Assembly: GCA_002914845.1 (NCBI GenBank)
Contig: JXTC01000085.1
Span: 1 to 64,000, forward strand
Direction of reading: 5' to 3'
DNA length: 64,000 nt
Source of the DNA: Trema orientale
Taxonomy: Eukaryota; Streptophyta; Magnoliopsida; Rosales; Cannabaceae
The notes under the pieces are model-generated. The model made no database searches. It was not told where the DNA came from and worked only from the letters and a program-made list of their open reading frames with translations. Below, one piece after another: positions 44,941 through 55,730 of this stretch. Position numbers and translations under genes: made by a program. How positions within the stretch are numbered: the first letter of the stretch is position 1; each line of letters starts with the position of its first letter.

Positions 44941-45740
44941 TATTATACCTTATTAAATTAAATTACTTTATTATCTTTGGGTATAAATTATTACCTTTTA
45001 CTTATTTTGTGTATTATTATTGTTATTATTATACCTTATTTAATTAAATTAAATTAATAATTTATTTAATTATTCACATTATCATTTATTTATTTTTATC
45101 ATATTTTTTATTATTAGATCATATTTCTAATTAAATTACAAAATATAATCTAATCTAATCTAATTTCATCATTTATCATTAAATTAAGTCACTAATCTAA
45201 CATTCATATTAATCAAATTTTATTATTTCTAATCTAATCTAACATAAATCCAAATTTAAATACACAACATAGACCAAAAATTATATTACTTACAAATATA
45301 ATTTTTTCATATCATTTTCACAAAAAATGTTATTCTCACATATTCAATTTAACCACAAATCAACAGAATCTAAAAAATATTTTAATATAACAAAATAAAT
45401 CCAACAATATTTCCAAAAATAAAATAATCTCACCATATCACAAATCCAAAATAATCCTAAATTATCTAACAAAATCACAAATCTAATACAAGAAAATCAT
45501 ATTACGCAATTTAAATAATATAAACTAACCTATTATTTTTAACTAATAATATATATCCAAAATTTAATAATAATCTAGCCTAATGATTTTCAACTATTGT
45601 ATAAAACTAACATATTATTAACAAATAGATTTAACAAATCTAACAATAATATAATCTAACAAATATATTCTCATTTTTAATATTTTAAATAATTAATTCA
45701 CAAAATAGTTTTAATTGTGTAAAAAAAATTTAAAAAAAAA
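44941..45740. other. very AT-rich spacer in the CACTA element
   Basis: Low-complexity A/T DNA with TAATCTAATCTAA-type phrases. No gene. Confidence 0.6.
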
Positions 45741-45819
45741 AACTCACCTTTCAGCCGGCCGGTCGACGGCGGAGGATGACCGCGTCGGAGGAGGAGGTGG
45801 CGGCGCAGAAAAAACTGAG

Positions 45820-45970
45820 AGATATAGAGAGAGAAAGTTAGAGAGAGAGAGAGACAAAACAAAAGAAATATAGAGAGAGAGTGAGATCAATACCTTGAGA
45901 TAGAGAGATAACGAGTAAGAGTGCCAACGGGTTTGAGAGAGAGAGAGAGGTGAAAGAGAGAGAGAGATAA
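45820..45970. repeat. GAGA-rich microsatellite near the CACTA transposase promoter side
   Basis: Repeated GAGAGAGAG blocks upstream of the minus-strand transposase, just inside the right subterminal repeats. Position fits a 5' leader or promoter region of the transposase transcript. Confidence 0.6.
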
Positions 45971-46018
45971 TACCGTTTGTGAAAAAATGGATGAAGAAGA
46001 CGATCTGCAAGTTTTTAT

Positions 46019-46620
46019 GTTGCAGAACCTATAGCGGCGACAAAGATGGTCAAATGTCGTCGCTATAGCCTCAAGGACACCGTTTTAATTTTAATTTTTT
46101 TCGGGTCAAATTTGGGCGGTCACTAATTACCCGTCCAAATTTTCGGGTTCCGCTATAGCGGCGACATATTATCGTCACTATAGTGTTTTTTATTTTTTTT
46201 ATTATTTAATTCATATTTTAAATTATAAACAAATTTTAAAAAATGCTTTAACAACGACATTTTGTCGTCACTATAGTCTTTTTAAATTCTTTTATTAATT
46301 AATTCAAATTTTAAATTATAAAAAAATTTTAAAAACTCTATAGCGACGACATATGTCGTCGCCATAGTGTCTGATATTTTCACTATTCCCTATAAATGCG
46401 CCTACTTTTCCGCGTGTAATTTACTGTATGGGGGGCGTTTTTCCTTACAATCTATAGCGACGACATTTTCGAGTCGTCGCTACGTTTTACCCTGTAGCGA
46501 TGACAAAGGGTTTTTGGTCAAATTTTTTCCCTTGACCTTCAATAGCGACAACTACCAGGTTGTCGTCGCTATAAATAGAATCAAGATGTCGTTGCTATAG
46601 ATTTCATCGCTATAGACCTG
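46019..46620. repeat. CACTA right subterminal repeat array
   Basis: Repeated CTATAGCGRCGACA / TGTCGTCGCTATAG motifs, for example near 46030, 46060, 46150, 46170, 46250, 46270, 46340, 46360, 46455, 46475, 46560 and 46590. Denser than the left array. Confidence 0.85.
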
Positions 46621-46830
46621 TTTTCTTGTAGTGACAACGGCGATCCATGGTGGAGCAAAGCATTTTTCCTCAAGGTTTCCGATTCCGTCCATTCGATTTA
46701 AGTCTCCAGATATGACCAAGACAAGGATGAGATTTAACTGGGTTAGTTCATTTATGTGACCCGATTCAACTCGGCCACTCTGATTCTGATTCTTCGTGGG
46801 TTGCAGCTCTTCCTCAAGAGGTGACCTTTT

Positions 46831-47238
46831 GGCTTTGTTTTGTTTGGTAGTAGGGATGAGTGGAAGGGTAGAGAGAGTTGGAGGGAGAAGAGTGGCTCTT
46901 CCTCTGTTTGGTGGAAGGGAGAAATGGAGGGAGAGGATAAGCCGAGAGGGGAAGTCTTCTTCCGGACCCACGAAATCTCATCCTTCCAACTTTGAAAGGA
47001 TTGGAGTGAAATGAAGAAAAAAAAAGGATTAACATATATATTCTTTACAATAATTATTTAAATAATTATAAAATTAGCATTATAGTTATATCATGAATAA
47101 ATATTCTCTATTCTTCTCACTTTCCATCTTTTTCCAAACATATAAGGAATTATTACTCACCCCTCTCTCTTTCACATTCTCCATCTTTTCTTTATTTCCC
47201 ATCTTTTCTACACTTTCTCCTTCCTACCAAACATAGCC
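46831..47238. mobile_element. MITE with GGCTTTGTTTTGTTTGGTAG ends
   Basis: The left end reads GGCTTTGTTTTGTTTGGTAG and the reversed right end GGCTATGTTTGGTAGGAAGG, followed by purine-rich inner arms. Flanks TTT and TTA would suit a 3-bp Harbinger/Tourist-type target but are not identical. 408 bp, non-coding. Confidence 0.6.
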
Positions 47239-48830
47239 TTAGAGCGGCAAGAAGAACATTTCAACTTTTACAGCTTGTATAGAATTAAAATAGAAATGTT
47301 TGGTGATGGTTTATTTATGATTGTAGCTTTCGATTCTCTATTGTTTATTTATTTCTATTTTTATAAAGATTTGAGTTATTTGTCTAACCTTGCTAATTTA
47401 GACACTAGTAATACAGTGGTGAAGCCTATTTTACCATTTGAGGATCCGTTGAAAAAGTCACCCGTCAAAGTGAGCAGATGGGATTTGTGGAAATAGCTTT
47501 CGTGCATCAAAATAATCAACAGCAAAATTCTACAAGCGATGATAGCTTCACATAGTTGTAACAATATGGACTGCTCTAAATGGTTTTATGAATAGTTTTG
47601 TGCATAATTAATTTTTGGGTTTGACTAAAAATACATGTGTTATGTTATTAAAATTGTAAATGGCATAAAACAACTTTTTAATAAAAATTAGAGCACGTCT
47701 CGTATGTTACTGCATAGTTATTTGTACCTCTCTACGCATTGTATGTACCATAAAATCACATATGAGGTTAATCTTAGGCATCACAGTGTTTAATAGGGGC
47801 CAGTACCTCCACCCTTGGTGGTGAGAGCAAGTAAACCTCTCGCCCCCACCCTTGGTGGTGAGAGCAAGTAAACCTACGTGAGGTCTGCTGATTACCCCAC
47901 TCGGTCGGCATATGTATTCAGTTGCTCCTCTAGTTCGGTAGACATAGACACATGTGTGTCCCTCTTTTTTTTGGGATAGGTATTAAGGAGAGAGTACTTA
48001 GTACACATAGTACGAGTTATTATGGTTCGTGATGAGAGGATGTGAGCTCATGGGATGGATTGATTTGTGATATGTGCACTATAGTTTTCTATGCGGTTTT
48101 CATTATGATTTTGCTACATAATTTTCCGTACGGATTTAATTATGATTTTGATCACAGATTTTGATGGTTTTGACTATGATTCTTGATATAAGATTGATTT
48201 GACTATTCAATGTATTGTAAATTATTTTTAGAATATTTAATCATGTAGGTATTTTCATAACTTAATTATTTTCTAAAAAGATAATTGGATATCCTATTGG
48301 GCATTTCGTGTTCACCCCATTCTTATCTTTCCCTTTCCCAGATTACAGATTCGAGATAGACTTACGGTTGGCTAGGTTCTATACTATAGTTGTTCTTCAC
48401 AGTTATGTCCATTGCTCTGGGTTCGTATCCCATTGTAGATTCTCTCATTTTCTTAAATAATTATTTAGTCATGTTTAAATATACTTATAAGTTGATGTAT
48501 GAGATGATTTTATCAATTATTAATAATCTTGTGATTTTGAGGATGTTTTCAGCAACTGTTAAAGGACAATTAAACTTTTAAATGTTCAACTTTTGTAGCA
48601 TCTTACTTAATGAGTGATTTTCAAGGAGAAAAATTTTACTTATAAATGATTTTATAAGTTTTTTTAAGATTGTTATTTTCTTCTATTAGCTGTCATTTTC
48701 AAAGATTTTAGAAAATAAAAACCTTTTTACTATTTCGTAAAAATATATTTACTAATTTATAACTTATAAAATCTTATAATTTATAACTTTTTCACTATTA
48801 ATTGTACTCTTCTGCTACTGGCCCGGATTT
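47239..48830. other. gene-free region
   Basis: No supported gene. It contains two copies of a 30-base phrase (CCACCCTTGGTGGTGAGAGC then AAGTAAACCT) at 47809-47838 and 47846-47875. The region from about 47760 to 48400 has the feel of an LTR or other old repeat but no domain supports that. Confidence 0.45.
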
Positions 48831-50000
48831 AGATCTTGACATTAGTATTACTATATTAGTAAAAAGTTCGGAGCCAAAATGGTAAATGACTATAATTCAG
48901 GGGCCATTATTATAATTAACCCTTGAATTAAAATATGCATCTCTAAATCTCTTACGTTTGAAAGAAGCACTATGTCATTTCTTCATAATAAATAATTTTC
49001 TTTTGAAAGATGCAACTATTTTGCATAATTTTTGTTTCTTCAATGCATTCGTTAACATAAGCATTTTTAGCACTAAGTACTGAAAAAGAATAATTTTAGG
49101 AATAAATGAGATTCAATAAGGATGGAATTTTGACTTTTTTTTTCTATGTTTCCTTATCACTTAGACTTTGGGATTAACCTCTATTTTCTTTCTCTTTCCA
49201 AAATCCTAGGTAGCCACTCTCATAATAGGCCTAAAAAGAAGAGCTTTAATCTCCTTCTTCGGTCCCTCCTCCCCCCTATCTTCTTTGATCTTTCTTTTTT
49301 TTGCCTTTTAATTTTCTAATTAGTGTGTATTTTTATACTGCCTACTCTTTGATCTGTGTAGGTTTTAAATTCCATTTACTAGACCTTGAATCTGAAAATT
49401 TTTCATTGATTTAGATCTATAATGCGGATGAGTTAATTCATTTGATATTAGAATCATAGTCTACCTGCCAAGAACACAGTCCACTAGTAGATGAAGACAA
49501 TTATATACTGGGGGTCCTTATTATTTTGTTCTCTTTGACAATTATAGTAGCCCATAATTCTTATTGTTGTTGTATTTGTGATCCACTTTCGTCTTCATTT
49601 TAGAAGAGTTTGAAATTGTAATACTTTGTGCTTGTACTATAATTGAAGCTTTTTGGCTTTTATTAGTATTGTTCCCTTGTTTTGTCTAAAAAAAAAAAGT
49701 ATTGTTCCATTGAGGAGCTCGTTTTTTAAAAGAAAAAAAAATAGAACTTCGGATTAAAAATCAACCTAATAGTGTTAAAATACCTTTTAGCAAATTTAAT
49801 ACGGGAATTGATTCAAAAATAAATTAAAACAAAAAATTCAATTACAAAAATTTCTTTATATATAAATTATTAGCCAAAACAATTGACAAGTAATTGAAAT
49901 TAGTATGAAATTTTATATATATTTATAAGTAATACATGGTGTATAAGCATTATAATTCTGTTATTTTCTTCGATAGGATGAGAGTTAGAAAAAGAAATTA
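48830..50000. repeat. diverged segmental duplication, copy 1
   Basis: Matches 51596-54090 in order: TTGAAAGAAGCACTA, TTTTGCATAATTTT, GGAATAAATGAGATT, TAGACTTTGGGATTA, CATAGTCTACCTGCCAA, ATTCCATTGAGGAGC, TTAAAATACCT and CATGGTGTATAA...GGATGAGAGTTA. No coding function recognised. Confidence 0.75.
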
Positions 50001-50157
50001 ATAATATACACAATAAATCATGGTAAATAAGTTAAATACATGTAAATTTGTTATACACTATAGTAAATAAATTCTATACATGTAAATTAGTGATATATAT
50101 ACGATAGTAAATCAGTATAACTGTCCTAAATCATGGTAAAAAAGTGATATATATATA

Positions 50158-50398
50158 GGGAACCAATCCAGTAGGTATTTTTTTTTTTTTAACCTATGCA
50201 TAGGTATCAATTTGGCCAATGAAAATTTAGCATGCATTTTTTTTATTATAAAAAGTAAGAGAGAGAAAGAGCATTAATGATGCACGTTTTTTCATGCACT
50301 TCATTATAGCCGTTGGATCGCCATTAGATGGCAATCCAATGGCTAAAAAAAAATACCTACCCATGGGTAAAAAAAAAATACCTATTAGATTGGCAACC
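50158..50398 (+). mobile_element. MITE family M2, copy 4
   Basis: Starts GGGAACCAATCCAGTAGGTA, then AACCTATGCATAGGTATCAA, TTTGGCCAATGAAAATTTAG, GCCGTTGGATCGCCATTAGA, and ends CCTATTAGATTGGCAACC. It lies between TATATATA runs on both sides. The best preserved copy in the window. Confidence 0.8.
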
Positions 50399-51171
50399 AT
50401 ATATATATATATAACTTTCTTAGTGGTAAATAAGTAATTTATCAATAGTATATATAAAGGTCAATATGCTATCCTATACAACTTATAAATTTTTTAAAGT
50501 CATGATAAATAAATGATATACCACCTCGTAGTACTGGTAAATAAGTAAATTATGTAGGGGTATAATGGTAAATATACTACCCTATATAGGTGATATAGTT
50601 TTTCAAATCATGGTAAATAATTTATATCAACCTAATAATAGTGGTATATGGGTAATTTATGAGCGGTATTATAGTATATATGCTATCGTATATAGGTGAT
50701 AAATTTTTTCAAGTCATAGTAAATAATTTATATACCGCCTCATAATAGTAGAAAATGAGTAATTTATGATGTGTATAATAGTAAATATGCTACCGTGTAT
50801 TAGTGATAATATTTTTCAAGTTGTGGTAAATAAACAATTTACTAGGGGTATAATGATAAACACTAACCTTTATTATTAAGAAATGGATAGATTTGTTAAT
50901 AAAACCAAACATGGATATATGCTAAATCATACTTCCAAAAGTGGAGTTTTTTTGTTCAATCCTCTCAAAATCCTTACTTCTAAAAGAAATGATTTGTTTA
51001 CCCAGAAAAAAGAAAAAGTAATAATTTATCTTCAAATTTGCATATTTTGAATAAATAACATCACGTTTAGATGAAGACGACACGCTTTGCGTTTTAAAAA
51101 AAATAAATAAATAAAAATAACGTGTGATTTTTTCTTTTCTCAAATATAAATGAAATTGAAGTACGGGTTCA
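50399..51171. other. AT-rich region with repeated TGGTAAATA phrases
   Basis: About 50410-50870, and also 49990-50150, show irregular repetition of phrases like GGTAAATAAGTAATTTAT and GGTATAATGGTAAATATGCT, a degenerate tandem repeat interrupted by MITE copy 4. No gene. Confidence 0.5.
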
Positions 51172-51672
51172 TAATTGTTACGACCCTTAAATTATAAATA
51201 TTGTACCACTTTGGTTATCAAGCTTTCAACTTACATAGTAATGACCCCTGAATTATGTAATTATTGTAATAATGATCATTTTGTCACAAACTACTGAATA
51301 TTTAAGACAAATGAATCATTATAAAGCACATATTCTGGTGACTATAATCAAGAATGAGATTTCGAATTTTTAATTTACACAAATGACCATTTTTCTCCGA
51401 AATTATTAAATTTAAAAAAAAATAATTAGTCATGTGCAAAGCATATAATTAGTAATTATGTCTAAAAACGAGATTTTGACCGATAAAAATAAATAATATC
51501 CAATTATACACTTTGTTAATAACTATTTTCTGCTAAAATATTAATAGTTTATGATAAATGAGTCATTACTATAATAATTACATAATTTAAAGGTATTACT
51601 ACGTAAGTAAAAAGTTCAAAAACCAAGATAATACAATAACTATGATGTAGGAGTTGTTATTATTATTATTAA
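51172..51672. mobile_element. inverted-repeat element of about 500 bp (MITE-like)
   Basis: The left arm TTGTTACGACCCTTAAATTA ... AGTAATGACCCCTGAATTAT ... GTAATTATTGTAATAATGA pairs with the reversed right arm AATAACAACTCCTACATCAT ... AGTAATACCTTTAAATTATG ... TAATTATTATAGTAATGA. Arms about 115 bases, roughly 70 percent alike by eye. Part of the right arm is shared with copy 1 of the segmental duplication at 48850-48920. Confidence 0.6.
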
Positions 51673-53171
51673 CCCTCGAATAAAAATATATTTCTAAGTC
51701 TTAAGATTGAAAGAAGCACTACGTCGTTTTAACAGCTGAAGAGAACAACGTTGAGGACCAAAAAGAAAAAGAATTCTTTTTTGCTCTTTAAATTTTTTTT
51801 TGGAAAAGAAATATTAGAGAAAATCTTAGTTTTGATTTTTTTTTCTCGTTTTTCTTTTTGCAAAATAATATTGTTAAGTTATAATTTGACCAGAGAGACC
51901 AAATTATATTTTAAAAGAGCTATTTCCCACATAAAAAATAGATTTTTTAATAAAAAGTATGTTTAAAAGATCAATTTTTTTCCAATTTCTCTTCTTGAAA
52001 TAGAATTAGCTTCACCTCAAGTTAGAAGATAAGTTGGAAATTTTATCTTTTTCTCTTGTCCATTCGCCAAAAGCCACCAACACAAAGTGATGCAAGAAAA
52101 AAGTTATGGGAATTGTTTAAAGCCACTTTAATAAAGACTAAAAAAAAAACGGTGGCATCAGACAATGTCATATCAATACTTTTCAGTCCTTAGATCTAAA
52201 GTTGCTTGTCAGTTGTCACGGATTCTTTTATTTGTCCAGTGAATAATTTTTTTGTAATTAACATTTATCCAGACAATAATTATCATATCAAATCAAAGTG
52301 TTCTTATCTACAGTTGGAAACATATGATATCTCACACATGTATAATTTCTTCAAGAATAGGTCTTTTAATTAAAATTACTTTCAAAATATCTATTTTGCA
52401 TAATTTTCGTTTTTCAGTGCATTTGTTAACATAAACATGTTTAGCATTCAATTCTATAATGAAAAAGAATAATTTTGGGAATAAATGAGATTAAATAAGG
52501 ATGGAATTTGACTTTTTTTTTCCTATGTTTCCTTATTAATTAGACTTTGGGATTAGCCTCTATTTTCCTTTTCTCTCCAAAAATCTAGGTAGTTGCTCTC
52601 ATACTAGGCTAGAAAGGGATAGCTTTGCTCTCCTTCTCTGGCACCTAGACTTTCTTATCCTCTTCGTTCTCTTTTTAGGATGGTGAGTTTTTCTTTTTTT
52701 TTTTTAATTTTCTAATAAATCTAGATTTAGATCTTGTTATAATATCACATTTATGTATATTTTTATATTACCAAATTTTTTAATTTATGTAGGTTTTAAA
52801 TTTCGTTTACTAGAATTTGAATCTGAAAATATTTTGTTTGATTTAGATCTATAACACAGATACGTTTTTTTTTTTTTCATCGAGCATAGATCTCATTTGA
52901 TATTGGAATCATAGTCTACCTGCCAAAAACGCAGTTCACTAGCAGGAGAAGACAATTATTTGCTGGTGGTCCTTCTTATCTTTTCCTCTTCGAGAATTAT
53001 ATTAGCCCACAAAGCCCAAAATTTTTGTTGTTGTTGTGTTTATGATATACTTTTCATGTCCTTTTTTAAAGAGTTTGAAATTATAATACTTTGTGCTTGT
53101 ACTATAACTGAAGCTTTTTAACTTTTATTAATATTATTCCATTGAGGAGCCCGCTGTTATAAAAGAAAAAA

Positions 53172-53713
53172 TTGCTAATTACATTTTTACATTTTGACTA
53201 TTTATTCAGTTTATATCTTGCGTTTTGGTTATTATCAATATTGACATTCAAATTTAACATTTGTAACAAATTTATATTCTCTCTAAATCAAACACCAATT
53301 TTGACCATTATATTTACCAAAATACCCATAAAAATTTGAATATATATGTGTATATATGTACATATATTAAATGAAATCAAACTTAAAACTTATATAAAAT
53401 TCATAAACAAATTTATAAATAATATTTAATCTTTGTAGGTTTTTACATTTTTTAAATTATTCTTTTACAAATTTGTTCTTTTATGAATTAATTTTAATTA
53501 GTTTTACTCTCAAATTAAGTGTTAAAGATATATATTCTTAAAGTTTAAAAGGATATTTTGGTAAGCATTAATAGTCAAAATTTGTGCTTGATTCAAAGAA
53601 TGTATAAATTTATTACAAGTTTCAAATCTAAACATTAATATTGATAATAACTAAAGCACAAAGTATAAATTAAATGAACAGTCAAAATGCAAGATATAAA
53701 AATATAATTAATC
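53172..53713. mobile_element. Mutator-type MITE, same family as the Pack-MULE at 23350
   Basis: Arms of about 160 bases: left CATTTTGAC ... TTTTGGTTATTATCAATATT ... GTAACAAATTTATA; reversed right CATTTTGAC ... TTTAGTTATTATCAATATTA ... GTAATAAATTTATA. A 9-bp target duplication AAGAAAAAA lies at 53163-53171 and 53714-53722. 542 bp, no captured gene seen. Confidence 0.75.
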
Positions 53714-53754
53714 AAGAAAAAACCAACCTTGTGACTAAACTCAACCTAATAATG

Positions 53755-53862
53755 TTTTTTTTTTTTTTTGAAAAGTGGGGCTTAACTAATGACCACCACT
53801 TACTATAAATTAAAGGAAAATGACACACACACATACACTACCAAGATTTGGACCCCTGACCC
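53755..53862 (-). repeat. tRNA-derived SINE, copy 4, 5'-truncated
   Basis: Reversed relative to copies 1-3: poly(T), then AAAGTGGGGCTTAACTAATG, and a B-box region ending GGTCCAAATC on the minus strand. The A box is missing. A 4-bp repeat AATG flanks it. The paralogous site near 49771 lacks it. Confidence 0.75.
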
Positions 53863-54308
53863 AATGTTAAAATACCTATTAGCAAATTAAATACGAGAAT
53901 TGATTCAAAAATAAATCAATGAAAATAAAAAATTCAATTAATAAAATTTCCTTATATATAATCTATTAGCCAAAATAATTTACAAGTAATGATCAAATTG
54001 AAATTAGTGTAAAATTTCACATATATTTAGAAGTAATGCATGGTGTATAACCATTATAATTTTATAATTTTCTTCAATAGGATGAGAGTTAAAAAAGAAA
54101 TTATATTTTGTTTCAATTTTCAAATTTTTGTAGTTATGTGGGAAACCTATAAAAAACTAGTCAAATATTTATATTTTCTTATTTCCTTTCTATTATGTTT
54201 AATTAGAATTTATGAATTAATTACAAATGATAACAAAATTTTGCCAAAAGTACACTGGGAACCTTTTCTCTTTTTCTTCTTCCTAAGAAGAACTCCAGTG
54301 GGAACCTA

Positions 54309-55024
54309 CGGCCGTTTGGTGGCTCGGATTAAAGCATGGGATTGGACTCCTTTGTCCAGTCCTATGTTTGGTCCTAGGAAAGGATTGGATAAAGGAGTCC
54401 AGGCCTCCTTTTTAGTCCCCTTGCCATAGAACTAAATTATTCCAAATAGAACTTGGGTTAATTTAGTCCCAAGCCCAACATTTTTTGTTTTTTTTTTTTT
54501 TATTTCTTTAATAGTTTATTTAATTAATATAAATATATATAAATATTAACTAAATTCCAATTTTTAGTTTTTTTAACCAAAAATATATATTTTATTTTAT
54601 ATACCTATTTTTCATGAATAAACTAAAATCATATTATTTTATATAATTATCATTTAAATTTATTTTTTTATTTTTGAATATTTAATTATTTATATATAAA
54701 ACATAATTAGAACTATATTAAGAAAAGTTGTTGTATTTATAAAAAAATGCATATCCCATTTAAAAAAAATAAACATATAATAATTATTAAAAATAAAATA
54801 AAATAATATTTTTTCATTTAATTACTGTTTAATTTTTTCTCTCCAATTTATGAATATTTATCTTTTTATTTCATAACAAAATATTATAAAAACTACATTA
54901 ATAAAAATTTTATTATGCATTTATGCTCTAGTACTATATTACACCAAACATAATACAGTACTAAATAGTCCAGTTTAGTCCAGTCCAGTCCAATCCAATC
55001 CAATCCTGCATACCAAACGAGCCG
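54309..55024. mobile_element. MITE-like element with CGGC..GTTTGGT ends, 716 bp
   Basis: Left CGGCCGTTTGGTGGCTCGG and reversed right CGGCTCGTTTGGTATGCAGG. Both arms then carry GGATTGGA repeats and TCCAGTCC motifs. The 3-bp target duplication is CTA (54306-54308 and 55025-55027). The AT-rich core has no gene. Ends recall the Harbinger/Tourist type but the superfamily is not certain. Confidence 0.65.
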
Positions 55025-55730
55025 CTAATGCCCTAATCCACCCACTTGTTGGGGACTTTTTTTTTCATATATAAGAAAGAGAAGAACCTAGAATTACATC
55101 GAGCTTCCCTGTAGTTCCATTTAACTCACGTCAAAAGTACATAAATTATGCTCATATTATGGGCCAAGTTATAGTAAAGAAAGTATTTATTGTGGAGGAA
55201 AAGATAAGAACTTGGCTCTTTTTCATTAATATCAATTATTAACTATCTAAATCCCCCCCAAAAAAAAAAAAACTATCTAGCTAGAAACAATCATTGCCAA
55301 TTGCCATTTCTCACTTAATAGATTTTTGCTGCGCGCGGCTGAATTTCTTATTGAAAAAAGCTAATAATCCTGTGTTGGTGCATTCGTCTATCAACTGTCT
55401 ACGTGTTCCCTTCGATTCGGTTTAATTCTGCTCTTGGTTCCGGAAAGGGAGTTGAGAGTGGCCACCTGCAAGACTCTCCGATGCTTAAGTCAAATATTTT
55501 TCTCAAAGGATAAAACTGGTAGAGATAGCAGAATAAGATATATCCTCTTTTTAAAAAAATATGCCATATATAAATATATATATGTGTGTGTGTGTCCTGA
55601 AATTAAGTACCTAATGGCCTCTAATTTGAGGACCAATTACCTCTTTTTTTTTTCATTATGTGCTCCGGAAATTGAGGATTATGGATGCTGCAACTTTCCT
55701 TGATTTGACGTTGCTTGCTTACCACGATCT
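55025..55730. other. non-coding stretch before the gypsy fossil
   Basis: AT-rich, with a TA/TG microsatellite near 55570-55595. No gene supported. The left end of the fossil that follows is not clear. Confidence 0.4.

Larger units (their letters stand above)
38297..46633 (-). mobile_element. CACTA (En/Spm) DNA transposon, complete by its ends, 8.3 kb
   Basis: Left end CACTACAGGAAAAAGAG; right end, reversed, CACTACAAGAAAACAGG. The 3-bp target duplication is ACA on both sides (38294-38296 and 46634-46636). Subterminal regions (about 38310-38620 and 46020-46620) carry many copies, in both orientations, of a TATAGCGACGACA motif, the usual transposase-binding arrays of this superfamily. Inside, on the minus strand, are a TNP2-type transposase gene and a TNPA-like gene. 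It contains a 589-base assembly gap. The transposase has in-frame stops, so it looks non-autonomous now, though its ends could still be recognised in trans. Confidence 0.93.
51596..54090. repeat. diverged segmental duplication, copy 2 with later insertions
   Basis: Co-linear with 48830-50000 but longer. It has extra DNA at about 51730-52380, a Mutator-type element at 53172-53713 and a SINE at 53755-53862. Copy 1 gives the empty sites for the last two. Confidence 0.7.

Noticed and set aside
45744-46010. Ser/Leu-rich 88-codon minus-strand frame
   Set aside because: It is a translation of a GAGAGA microsatellite with low-complexity residues and no domain.
47275-47496. 73-codon plus-strand frame
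   Set aside because: No recognisable domain, no splice or promoter context, composition like the surrounding AT-rich DNA.
54040-54429. 129-codon plus-strand frame
   Set aside because: It runs from the segmental duplication into the MITE at 54309, so the frame joins unrelated sequences.
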